Assembly: GCA_903923925.1 (NCBI GenBank)
Contig: CAIXZF010000035.1
Location: forward strand, 434,001-498,000
DNA from: an uncultured Bacteroidales bacterium
GTDB lineage: Bacteria > Bacteroidota > Bacteroidia > Bacteroidales > CAIXZF01
DNA: 64,000 nucleotides
Reading direction: 5' to 3'
The stretch's first letter is position 1; the number at the start of each line of letters is the position of its first letter. The notes beneath the pieces are model-generated. The model was not told the DNA's origin. It did no database searches and saw only the letters and a list, made by a program, of their open reading frames with translations. Below, piece by piece: positions 17,455 through 25,805 of the stretch. Position numbers and translations under genes: made by a program.

Positions 17455-17634
17455 TTACAGGATATAATTGCCCCAATATATAGTTGCAGTCAGAAATCCT
17501 GAAATTTCAATATCTTCTTTAAGGGAAAACATATGAGGAATTTGGATCGGGTCGAGGTCAATAAAGTCGGGAGTATTGTATTGCAGTACTTTCTCATCCA
17601 GGAAATCTTTCAGTGTATCAATGTCCAAATCCAT
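17455..17634 (-). pseudogene. N-terminal fragment of native TIGR02757/DUF2400 gene
   Basis: It starts at the ATG at 17634 and encodes 59 residues, MDLDIDTLKDFLDEKV to TATIYWGN and then YIL and a stop at 17455-17457. The first 56 residues match the intact copy at 8905-9696 at 48 positions. The similarity stops abruptly after the WGN block, at about 17466. The start overlaps the end of the MORN-repeat gene by 17 bp, which shows that this was the native last gene of the operon. Its C-terminal part is at 8648-8845. Confidence 0.88.
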
Positions 17635-18253
17635 TGGTAATAATTTTAGCTATGCTGCCATCAGGGTTATACAAGGTCTCTTTACCATTCTTTTTACCAT
17701 CTTGGTATAAAACTTCCCGTTTAAGTTTCCCGTTTTCATAATATCCTTTTTGAAATCCTGTGCCCTTGATGAATTTGCCTTCGCCAACAAGTAAACCTTT
17801 GTTGCTATAATATTTCCAATCTCCATTATACACACCTGTTGAATAATTTCCGGAAATTTTTAAAACACCATTGGGATGGTACTCTTTATAAAACCCATTT
17901 AAGGTGTCGTTTGTATACTCTACTTCAGTTAGCGCAGAACCATCTTCATTCCAGCATCTTGAAACACCCTGCTTTAAACCATTAATATAGGATTCTTTAG
18001 AGGCTATCAATCCATTACCAAACCATCGGGTACAAAGTCCATCAAGTTTATCATCCTTATACGTTGCTTCCATTTGGTGAATGCCGTTCTGATACCACCA
18101 GAGACACTTTCCATTGAGCTTTTTGCCTCTGTAAGATAATTCTGACTTTTTAGTTCCATTAGGATATAATTCAGTATTGACCTCATTACAAGATGCAAAT
18201 ACTAATACACTTAAGATTATTAAAACGAGACAGTTGCCAGAAAACTTTGTCAT
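17618..18253 (-). CDS. MORN-repeat (YwqK-like) lipoprotein
   Basis: 211 residues. A lipoprotein signal peptide (FASC, then NEVNT) is followed by about seven repeats of roughly 22 residues such as GKCLWWYQNGIHQMEATYKD and GDWKYYSNKGLLVGEGKF. These match the MORN-like repeat family often annotated as YwqK antitoxin. In Bacteroidota these proteins are usually surface lipoproteins and no toxin partner is present here, so an antitoxin role is not supported. The start overlaps the glycosyltransferase stop by one base (TAATG). The end overlaps the start of the broken TIGR02757 gene. Confidence 0.8.
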   Translation of the reverse strand: MTKFSGNCLVLIILSVLVFASCNEVNTELYPNGTKKSELSYRGKKLNGKCLWWYQNGIHQMEATYKDDKLDGLCTRWFGNGLIASKESYINGLKQGVSRCWNEDGSALTEVEYTNDTLNGFYKEYHPNGVLKISGNYSTGVYNGDWKYYSNKGLLVGEGKFIKGTGFQKGYYENGKLKREVLYQDGKKNGKETLYNPDGSIAKIITNGFGH

Positions 18254-20172
18254 TATTTATAGAAACGAATAGTTAGATTATCAATAAAAACATCTTTTAA
18301 GCCATGATTCCATGGGTAAATTTTAATGATGTCTGTTTTCTTTATCTCTTTTGGAAGTCTGAACGTAAAGTAAACCTTACTCCAACAGTTTTTCCTGACA
18401 TAATTTTCGAAATCAGAGGCAGCCCATGCAATTGTTGTACCTGATTGAGATTCAACTGTTGCAACTAATTTGGTATCGCAGGTGTCATTTTTTGAAAAAG
18501 CAGAGCAGGATATTTTTATTGTTGAGAATTCTCCATTTACAACATCAGAAATACTTGATTTAAAGGAAGGTCCATATTCAAATTTATCATTTAAAAGAAT
18601 AGAATTTGGAGGACTTACTGAATGTAAAGAAGAGATCATTCCGGGATCTACATCAATCATTTCTGGATTATCAAATGTGTTTTCTGTCAAAAATACGGGT
18701 TCAGTTTTAGCACATAGTCCGGTAAAACATTTCTTCCCGAAAAGAGTAACCTGAGAAAGTCCGTCATAATCCTTACTTTCAATAATATACGGGTATTCAG
18801 CAAGGATAAGATCAGTAATTTCATCAGGTGCTGGCTTTGTCCAGGCATAAATAAAGTAAGGAGTATTACTTGAGGAAATAATGTTGTTTAATTCTAATAG
18901 ATCTTTACCCCCTTTATTGTCGTACTGAAGAAATTTACCTGAAAAATTAAGTTTATCCAGGTAGTAATGAATATACCAGGGATTGTTAACAACAATTACT
19001 TCGTTAACATTATCGATTCCGATTCTTCTGTTCCAGGATTCAATTGTTTTAGCAACATCTTTGAATTCTCCGAAATGTTGTTTGTTGTAATAGTTTGATA
19101 TGAATAAAAGGTCTGTAATTAATGAAAGATTAAGGAAGATTACTAAGACAGTATTGATTCTGTTGAACCCCGGGTTTGCAAAAGAAAAGAGAAGGATAAT
19201 CAAAAAGGGAAAGGAGAAAATAAGGACAGAATTTTGTAGAACAGGATTAATAAAGACAGAATATACAAAACCAATAAGAAAAGGGGCAAGGAAAAGTATT
19301 GTTGCGAATAAATGAAATTTGTTGAATTTCAGGTTTTTACGATTCAGAATGATAGTAAGCACAGAAACCAGTAATGTGATCGTTAGTGTAAAAGCTGAGG
19401 TATTGAAAATATATCTCACATGATTCCACAACCAGTATGAGTCAGGTTTAGCTAGCCATTCACCTACACCTTTAATAGACAAATGATTAAGTGTTATCCG
19501 GATATGAGGACTGAATAATAAAGAAGCAATCAGAAGTGAGGCAAAATAATAGTAACGATTTATTTTAGAGAGGTAGAATAGTCCAATCCCTGCGAGAATT
19601 ATCCCGAGTAAAAAACAAAAATAGTGGGTATACATGCATAAAGCAAAAGAGACCCCATAAAGAAATACTTTGAAAATCCGCTTTGTTCTTTTCTCTTCCT
19701 TCAGAGGAAAGAGCAGTAAAGTCCAGGTATATGTCATGAGCAGGCTGAAAAGCAGTCCCGGCCCGTAAGGCCTGGCAATTTGCGAAAAAAGTACAGGGAA
19801 TTGCAAAAAAGCCACAAATGACATAACATAAATACCAGTAGCTTTATTAAACCAGCGTTTACTAAGTATGTACGACATCCATACAGCAAAAATTCCCATA
19901 ATAACAAATGGTAAGCGAAGGGCAGCCGGTGAATTGCCGAACATTTTCATCCAATAAAAAATCAGAACCTGTATTCCTCCCGGATGACCGTCGACATAAA
20001 AGCCTTTATCGACCAATTCCTGGAAAGAAGGATAGGAGGCACGAATTATTGCACTTAATTCGTCGTTAGAATACGAAAAGCTTCCATACAAAATCAACCG
20101 AAATACTGCTGCCAGAAAGATAATAAGTAAAAGAAGTAGTTCTTCAGAAAAATACCTGATAAATCGGGACAT
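18253..20172 (-). CDS. PMT/ArnT-type membrane glycosyltransferase
   Basis: 639 residues with about eleven hydrophobic segments in the first ~370 residues and a soluble C-terminal part. The first extracytoplasmic loop after the first membrane helix contains SNDELSAIIRA, which has the acidic pair typical of GT-C enzymes, followed by DGHPGGIQVLIFYWMKMFG. These enzymes transfer sugars from polyprenyl phosphates to proteins or lipids outside the inner membrane. The last ~150 residues resemble a beta-sandwich with possible carbohydrate-binding character. The gene lies 11 bp downstream of rlmB in the same operon. Confidence 0.75.
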   Translation of the reverse strand: MSRFIRYFSEELLLLLIIFLAAVFRLILYGSFSYSNDELSAIIRASYPSFQELVDKGFYVDGHPGGIQVLIFYWMKMFGNSPAALRLPFVIMGIFAVWMSYILSKRWFNKATGIYVMSFVAFLQFPVLFSQIARPYGPGLLFSLLMTYTWTLLLFPLKEEKRTKRIFKVFLYGVSFALCMYTHYFCFLLGIILAGIGLFYLSKINRYYYFASLLIASLLFSPHIRITLNHLSIKGVGEWLAKPDSYWLWNHVRYIFNTSAFTLTITLLVSVLTIILNRKNLKFNKFHLFATILFLAPFLIGFVYSVFINPVLQNSVLIFSFPFLIILLFSFANPGFNRINTVLVIFLNLSLITDLLFISNYYNKQHFGEFKDVAKTIESWNRRIGIDNVNEVIVVNNPWYIHYYLDKLNFSGKFLQYDNKGGKDLLELNNIISSSNTPYFIYAWTKPAPDEITDLILAEYPYIIESKDYDGLSQVTLFGKKCFTGLCAKTEPVFLTENTFDNPEMIDVDPGMISSLHSVSPPNSILLNDKFEYGPSFKSSISDVVNGEFSTIKISCSAFSKNDTCDTKLVATVESQSGTTIAWAASDFENYVRKNCWSKVYFTFRLPKEIKKTDIIKIYPWNHGLKDVFIDNLTIRFYK

Positions 20173-20183
20173 ACAGAAGTGTA

Positions 20184-20927
20184 TTATTTCACATTTCTGC
20201 GTTGCCGAACAACTTCATACATAGTTACTCCGGCAGCAACAGATACGTTAAGAGATTCGATATTCCCTTCAAGTGGAATTTTTACAAGGCTATCAGCCAT
20301 TTTTAGGTATGCCGGACTAATTCCATCTTCTTCTGAGCCCAATATTAATGCAACAGGAATTGTATAATCTTCTTTGAAATAGAAATCCTCAGATTTTTCA
20401 GTAACTGCAATAACCCTGATCCCACTTTCCTGCAAAAATGTGATTACATCTTTTAAATTGTTATCGCGACATACTGTTATTTGAAGAAGTGCTCCTGATG
20501 AAGTTTTCACAGCATCCTCATTAATTTGTGCTGCACCTTTACTCGGAATAATTATTGCGTCAACACCTGCACATTCAGCAGTACGTGCAATAGCACCAAA
20601 ATTTCTTACGTCAGTAACTCTGTCAATAATAAGAAGAAATGGAATTCGGCCCTGCTCGTAAAGCATTGGAATTACCTGTGTGATATTCTGGTAATTTATC
20701 TGGGAGACAAAGGCAATTATTCCCTGATGATTTCCTCTCACGACCCTGTCAAGTTTCTGAACAGGAACTTGTTGGAAAGGTATAAGATTATCTCTCAGGA
20801 GTTTATTTAATTCAATAATTGCGTCACCACGAAGACCAGCCTGAATGAGGACTTTTTCTATTTCCTGTCCGCTTCGAATAGCCTCAATTACAGGATGAAT
20901 ACCATAAATTATATTCTCTTTTGCCAT
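20184..20927 (-). CDS. rlmB: 23S rRNA (guanosine-2'-O-)-methyltransferase RlmB
   Basis: 247 residues, the full length of the TrmH/RlmB group. The N-terminal substrate-binding part starts YGIHPVIEAI. The SPOUT methyltransferase knot carries VTDVRNFGAIARTAECAGVD, the LILGSEEDGIS loop and the final IPLEGNIESLNVSVAAGV, which are the three S-adenosylmethionine-binding motifs. It methylates a conserved guanosine of 23S rRNA. It lies 12 bp after the GWxTD gene. Confidence 0.93.
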   Translation of the reverse strand: MAKENIIYGIHPVIEAIRSGQEIEKVLIQAGLRGDAIIELNKLLRDNLIPFQQVPVQKLDRVVRGNHQGIIAFVSQINYQNITQVIPMLYEQGRIPFLLIIDRVTDVRNFGAIARTAECAGVDAIIIPSKGAAQINEDAVKTSSGALLQITVCRDNNLKDVITFLQESGIRVIAVTEKSEDFYFKEDYTIPVALILGSEEDGISPAYLKMADSLVKIPLEGNIESLNVSVAAGVTMYEVVRQRRNVK

Positions 20928-20939
20928 TTTATTATTTTA

Positions 20940-22187
20940 TTAACGCCGCCAGTTTTCAACAGAATTGTACCAGGTTTCTTTAAACATTGGATTTCTGTAT
21001 AAATTATAGTCGTTGTTTGTGAAAGGATTATTAACTCTTATAAAACTAAATCTCAGAGAACCTGGATTTCCGGCTTCACCATAGACCCAATTTTCAGTAT
21101 TTGTTGCTCTATAAACATAATTTGGTGGTCCCAATACAATGTATACCATGCCCCTGTCGGTTTTCCAACCTTCGAGAAAAGAGGAAAACATATTATTTGC
21201 TTCCTGAACGCGATTGTAGTATCTGGAAATTAATTGCCTGGCCCGGTTTGGGTGACCCGTATTTACTAGCCAAAAACTATCGGCGGTTAACTTTTTGTTC
21301 GAAGAAGAAGTCAGAATATCGTATTCCCTTTGTGTTGAAATATATCGAAGGGGAGAAATAACATGCTCTGCAGATGAAATAACAGGGAAATCGTCATAAT
21401 AACGATAAATTGTGAACCCCTCTCTGGAGTTTGTATCAGACTGAAAGAAATAGAATCCTTCCTTAACCAGATTAAATTGATGACTATTGCCATTAAAAAC
21501 AGGTATTGAAAAAGTACTATCTGCTTTGTAATTAAATGCTTGCTCTTTATCTAAAACAAAAGGAGGGCGGGCCAGAGGGAAATCGCGTTTGTAATAATGA
21601 ACGAAGAGTTTTTCCTGTGATATATTTAAATATTTCAGACTAACATTCTCATTAGGGGAAATATAGTTTCTGAAAAGAAGACTACTATCCTTATCAAATA
21701 GCATGAATGATTGAGAGCCTATCATTGATTTTTTGTAAATTGGAAGATAATAGGAAAGTTCTTTACCCCTGTGAATGTCGAGAATACTAACTTTTAGAAT
21801 ATAGTCTCCGGGAGCTTTAGCCTTAACAAAAAGAACTTCAGACAAGGTACTGTTTAATCCGTACTCAATGCTGTCGGTATAAAAAAGTGCAGCACTGTCA
21901 AGGATAATTTTTGATTCATAACTTTCGTATAATGAATAACTTATTTCAATACGGGCTATGTATTTCCCATTTTCATTTTCACGGGTATAAAGAAATTCAG
22001 ATAAATTGACATGCAGGTAAACATTGGTGATGCTATCATTGGTATGAGCTATTAGAAATTCAGGTTGGGTAAACCGGAGTTGAGGATCATACGTACCGGA
22101 AAGGTTTTGCTGGCTTAATTCATAGCCGACAGAACAGCCAAAGAGCAATAAAATCAGGAGAAACGGTATTTTATTGAGATACTTCAT
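20940..22187 (-). CDS. GWxTD-domain lipoprotein
   Basis: 415 residues. The lipoprotein signal peptide has the lipobox LFGC. The C-terminal part has the family motif as EGWKTDRGMVYIVLGPPNYV near residue 350, followed by the conserved NWVYGEAG segment. GWxTD proteins are widespread in Bacteroidota and related phyla, but their role is not established. The ATG overlaps the stop of the rmuC frame by 4 bp (ATGA), so translation of the two is coupled. Confidence 0.85.
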   Translation of the reverse strand: MKYLNKIPFLLILLLFGCSVGYELSQQNLSGTYDPQLRFTQPEFLIAHTNDSITNVYLHVNLSEFLYTRENENGKYIARIEISYSLYESYESKIILDSAALFYTDSIEYGLNSTLSEVLFVKAKAPGDYILKVSILDIHRGKELSYYLPIYKKSMIGSQSFMLFDKDSSLLFRNYISPNENVSLKYLNISQEKLFVHYYKRDFPLARPPFVLDKEQAFNYKADSTFSIPVFNGNSHQFNLVKEGFYFFQSDTNSREGFTIYRYYDDFPVISSAEHVISPLRYISTQREYDILTSSSNKKLTADSFWLVNTGHPNRARQLISRYYNRVQEANNMFSSFLEGWKTDRGMVYIVLGPPNYVYRATNTENWVYGEAGNPGSLRFSFIRVNNPFTNNDYNLYRNPMFKETWYNSVENWRR

Positions 22188-23560
22188 ACTTCGCCTTCTA
22201 TTAGCGGGAGGTCGTTGTCAGAGAGATATTTATCGGGAAGATTTTTAGTGGCTTTAGCACCAAGCTTTTTCAATCGTTCTGTTTGGTTTATCAGGTTACC
22301 TTTCCCGTCTTTCAGTTTATTCAGAGCATCCTGATAGGCATTTTGGGTGCCACTGATACTCTTTCCAACTTTTTCCAGATCTTCGATGAACCCCACAAAT
22401 TTGTCGTATAAGCTACCTCCAGCCTGAGCAATTTCAATGGCATTTTTAGTTTGTTTTTCCTGCTTCCAAATTGATTGGATGGTTTTAAGTGTAACTAGCA
22501 GCGTAGTAGGGCTAACGATTACAATGTGGTTTTTCCATGCTTAATCAAAAAGTTGGATGTCCTCACGAATTGCCAGACTAAACGATGCTTCAACCGGAAT
22601 AAACAGCAGCACAAAATCAGGACTGTGAAGCCCTTCAAGATTCTGATAGCTTTTTTTACTAAGGTTACTGATATGACTATAAACAGATGCTATATGTTCT
22701 TTCAGGTGTTTCTTTTTATCGTCTTCGCTATCGGCATTAACATAACGTTCGTAGGCAACAAGTGAGACTTTTGAATCAATTACAACGTGTTTGTTGTCGG
22801 GTAAATAGATTATTACGTCGGGCCTGAGTTGTTTGTTGTTTTCCGTATTTATACTAAGTTGTTTCTCAAACATTGTACCTTCTTCGAGTCCTGATTGTTG
22901 TAATATTCTTTCAAGAATTACTTCACCCCAGTCACCCATGGTTTTAGTGTCACCTTTAAGCGCTTTTGTTAGATTATGTGCTTCATCACTAATTACCTTA
23001 TTGAGTTCAAAAAGCTTATTGACCTCAGTTTTCAGGCTTTCGCGATGTTTCATTTCTTCTGTATATGTATCTTCAACCTTTTTCTCAAAATGCTGAATCT
23101 TCTCTTTGAGCGGATTCAGAATATCGTTAAGATTGCGTTGGCTGGTTTCCCGGAATTCACTGGAATGGGTTTTGAAGAGTCTGTGAGAAATATTTTCAAA
23201 CTCAAGGCTTAGTTTTTTGTGAAGGTCGTCAATTTCAGTTTTCTGGCTATTGAGGCGTTCGAGAATGTTCTTGTTTTTTTCTTCGGCAGTTGCCTTTTCT
23301 GATGAGAGCAATTCAACTTTATTTCGTTCAACAGAAAGCTGAAACTCAATTTTCCCCTTCTCCTCTTCAAGCATTGTAACCTTGCCTAATAGCACTTTAA
23401 TGTCAGCATTTTTGAGATTTTCCGTCGCAAGAATCTGATTTTGCAATTGAGTAACAGTCTCAATATGAGTTTGTTTCTCAGTGTTTGATTTTCTGTTTGT
23501 CAGAATATAGGCCAGCAGGAATCCTATAATTAAACCGGCTGCCATAAACATAAATTCCAT
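22184..23560 (-). pseudogene. rmuC: rmuC interrupted by an in-frame TAA
   Basis: RmuC is a DNA-recombination protein with an N-terminal membrane helix, a long coiled coil and a nuclease-like domain. All parts are present: the helix at MEFMFMAAGLIIGFLLAYIL, the coiled coil, then MGDWGEVILERILQQSGLEEG and VVIDSKVSL. A TAA at 22541-22543 stands where the family has a tyrosine (LF-D/N-Y-AW). The same frame then continues with AWKNHIVIVSPTTLL to the end at 22184. The change is thus a single nonsense codon, not a frameshift. The remaining 118 codons are well conserved, which suggests a recent mutation or a sequencing error. A GTG at 23608 could give a longer N-terminus. Confidence 0.85.
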
Positions 23561-23608
23561 CTCAAAAAGTATTTCCTCAAAAGTAATTAATATTCTGTTA
23601 GGGCTCAC

Positions 23609-25729
23609 TTATTCTACTACAAAGGCACCATTTGATGCAATGTCGTAATATTGGATATGTTGATTGACACAAGCGGTTATAATTTGTTTTGATTTCCAGG
23701 GCTTAACACTCGAACAGATTAATACTTTTTCAGGTTTGAAATAGGCAAACAATCTTTCAGGTTTCATTTTTGATTTACCACTAACAACAAGAATATCAGC
23801 TGGCAAGGTTTTTTTTATTTTAATGAAAGGATTAAAGTGTGGTTCAAGAAAAATTATTCTCTTTCCAAATTTGTTTATAATTGATAAACCGCTGATAGTA
23901 GTCTTTTGGAGCAGTTTAGTTGAAGTTATCAGGTTAATTTCAGAATGCCTGACACCTCTGATGCCACAAAAATTCATCGTTTGACTAAGAAGGTAGTCCT
24001 TGCCAGCCATTGCGGCACTATCGAGAATCATTTCCTGCCTTGCCTGCTCTATAAAAGAAAAGGCCAATCCATTTTTAACAGCATAAACTACAAACGTCTT
24101 TCTTGTAGAGTTTCTAATTGATGTAATTTCAACAGATATAATAAACAAAAGAATGAGTAGGAGCGCCCATTGAATGTCTCTGCCTTTTCTGTAATGAACA
24201 ATGAGGATTATAAATATCCCTGCAAGAAATAACAGGCAGGTTTCAGGGATTGAGATATAAAGTCCTTTAAGAGAGGAGTATGGCAGATTTTCTATCCTAT
24301 TGATGATGTAATTCATAAATTCTATACTCATCATAAATAATTTTGCAAGCCAGCCGCAAAGGACTGAAATCGGAGAAGCAGCAAGAACTGCCATTCCAAT
24401 GTACATTACGATGCTTGAAAGAGGAATTATAAGCATGTTGGCAGGAATAAAGTAAGTTGGAAACTGATGAAAGTAATACACAGCGAGAGGGCCGGTAAGA
24501 AGTTGAGCTCCAAGACTGATAGCTACTAATTCCCATAATTTATCGACAATGTAATTTCCGGGAGTCAGAAGCTGATATAGGGGATTCCCTGCAATTACGA
24601 TTCCAAGCACTGCAAGGTAGGACAGTTCAAAGCCAACATCGGCAATCAGCAATGGATCGATGAGCAGTAAAAGTAAGGCTGAAGCCGCTAGTGTATTGAA
24701 AATGTTTGAATTACGATTTCTTGCTTTTCCGGCAATCAGGAAAGTGAACATAGCCGCTGCTCTTTGCACCGGAGGTGATAATCCGGTTAATAAGGCATAA
24801 AACCAAGTAAGAAGAATAAGCAATACAGCTTTGATAATTCTAAGCTTTTTATTGCCATTAAGGAAAAAGAGTAAATGATTAAGTACAATGAAAACAATGC
24901 CGACATGAAGTCCTGAAACCGAGAGAATATGTGTTACGCCTGCAGCAGCATAAGAGTTTCGCAGTTCCTGAGAGAAATTTTCATATTTACCAAGAAGCAT
25001 TGCTGCACCAACACTGTATTCTTCGTCTTTCATTCCATTGTTTTTAAAGATGGCTGCCAGAGATGATTGCCATCGATAAGCCAGTTCAAAAACAGGATGG
25101 CTGTTGTCGTGTCCAAAATATTCCCAATCGCTTTGTTTGCAATGCGCGATATGGTAAATGTGTTTAAACCTGAGGTATTTTTTATAATCGAAGGCACCCG
25201 GGTTTAATACTTCCGGGGGAGAAAGAAATCTGGCTTTTAACAATAGTAAGTCGCTATATTGCAGGCCAACAGTATTTTTTGAATTTTTTATATAGCAAAT
25301 GGCATTTCCTCTGATTTTGTAGGAGTGTAAGCAGCCATTTTTCTTATAGAAAACCTTTTCAATATTTATTTTGAGTTTGAGTTGCTTTTCTGTTTGCTGA
25401 GGAGGTTCAAGTATTCTAACAAGGTAAATTGACTCATTATTTTCGAATAGTTTGCCAAGGAAATTTGGTTCTGCTGCCGGATCACGTGAAATTGCAGCTT
25501 CATAGCCAAGTATAAAAAAAATGTAAAATATTGACGCACCAACTATCCATCGTGTAGGGTAGGTTATAACTTTATCGGGTGAGATCAGGTAAGCTGAAAA
25601 TACAAGTAATCCCGGAAGGTATATCCAAACGGGCAGATATACAGGGATATTTATGGCAATTGCCATAAATATCCCTGCAAGGAATGCCAGGAAAATACGG
25701 AATATTGGAATTTCATGCCAACTTATCAT
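23609..25729 (-). CDS. comEC: ComEC/Rec2-family DNA uptake channel
   Basis: 706 residues. An N-terminal membrane pair and a DUF4131-type OB-like region (up to ~230) precede the competence channel domain, recognised by AAGVTHILSVSGLHVGIVF and TGLSPPVQRAAAMF. The C-terminal ~170 residues occupy the place of the metallo-beta-lactamase domain but show no HxHxDH motif, as is common for ComEC proteins in Bacteroidota. The protein carries single-stranded DNA across the inner membrane. It is the first gene of the minus-strand operon that runs to the broken TIGR02757 gene. Confidence 0.87.
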   Translation of the reverse strand: MISWHEIPIFRIFLAFLAGIFMAIAINIPVYLPVWIYLPGLLVFSAYLISPDKVITYPTRWIVGASIFYIFFILGYEAAISRDPAAEPNFLGKLFENNESIYLVRILEPPQQTEKQLKLKINIEKVFYKKNGCLHSYKIRGNAICYIKNSKNTVGLQYSDLLLLKARFLSPPEVLNPGAFDYKKYLRFKHIYHIAHCKQSDWEYFGHDNSHPVFELAYRWQSSLAAIFKNNGMKDEEYSVGAAMLLGKYENFSQELRNSYAAAGVTHILSVSGLHVGIVFIVLNHLLFFLNGNKKLRIIKAVLLILLTWFYALLTGLSPPVQRAAAMFTFLIAGKARNRNSNIFNTLAASALLLLLIDPLLIADVGFELSYLAVLGIVIAGNPLYQLLTPGNYIVDKLWELVAISLGAQLLTGPLAVYYFHQFPTYFIPANMLIIPLSSIVMYIGMAVLAASPISVLCGWLAKLFMMSIEFMNYIINRIENLPYSSLKGLYISIPETCLLFLAGIFIILIVHYRKGRDIQWALLLILLFIISVEITSIRNSTRKTFVVYAVKNGLAFSFIEQARQEMILDSAAMAGKDYLLSQTMNFCGIRGVRHSEINLITSTKLLQKTTISGLSIINKFGKRIIFLEPHFNPFIKIKKTLPADILVVSGKSKMKPERLFAYFKPEKVLICSSVKPWKSKQIITACVNQHIQYYDIASNGAFVVE

Positions 25730-25805
25730 TTCAATGCGATTTCGAATCTATACTAACTTAGATGGAAATCAACAGTGAAGTCGGAAGGACTAATTTGTTT
25801 TTTTA

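Larger units (their letters stand above)
8843..17464. mobile_element. Inserted segment (about 8.6 kb) splitting a TIGR02757 gene
   Basis: The segment lies between the two halves of a broken minus-strand TIGR02757 gene. It contains an intact paralogue of that gene on the plus strand, two aldehyde dehydrogenase genes, a secreted repeat protein, a tungstate/molybdate ABC transporter and a decayed frame. A few 60-base lines counted by hand inside it are 40-47% G+C, against about 33% for one line outside. No integrase, transposase, terminal inverted repeat or convincing direct repeat was found, so the mechanism is unknown and the event also removed target sequence. Boundaries are accurate to perhaps 10 bp. 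An assembly error is the main alternative. Confidence 0.6.

Noticed and set aside
8843-17464. Transposon or integrative element with direct repeats at its ends
   Set aside because: No transposase, integrase or convincing terminal repeat was found. The short A/T-rich similarities at the two junctions are expected by chance.
17269-17502. 77-codon plus-strand frame taken as a real small gene
   Set aside because: It is the downstream half of a longer frame broken by a stop, and its end overlaps the native TIGR02757 fragment. It is treated as part of a decayed gene.
17618-18253. YwqK-type antitoxin of a toxin-antitoxin pair
   Set aside because: The protein has a lipoprotein signal and no toxin gene is adjacent, so only a MORN-repeat lipoprotein is supported.
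22184-22396. Independent 70-residue gene downstream of rmuC
   Set aside because: Its sequence is the C-terminus of RmuC in the same frame. The apparent start is an internal methionine.
23609-25729. Truncation of ComEC because the metallo-beta-lactamase motif is missing
   Set aside because: Bacteroidota ComEC proteins commonly lack the active-site histidines while keeping this length.
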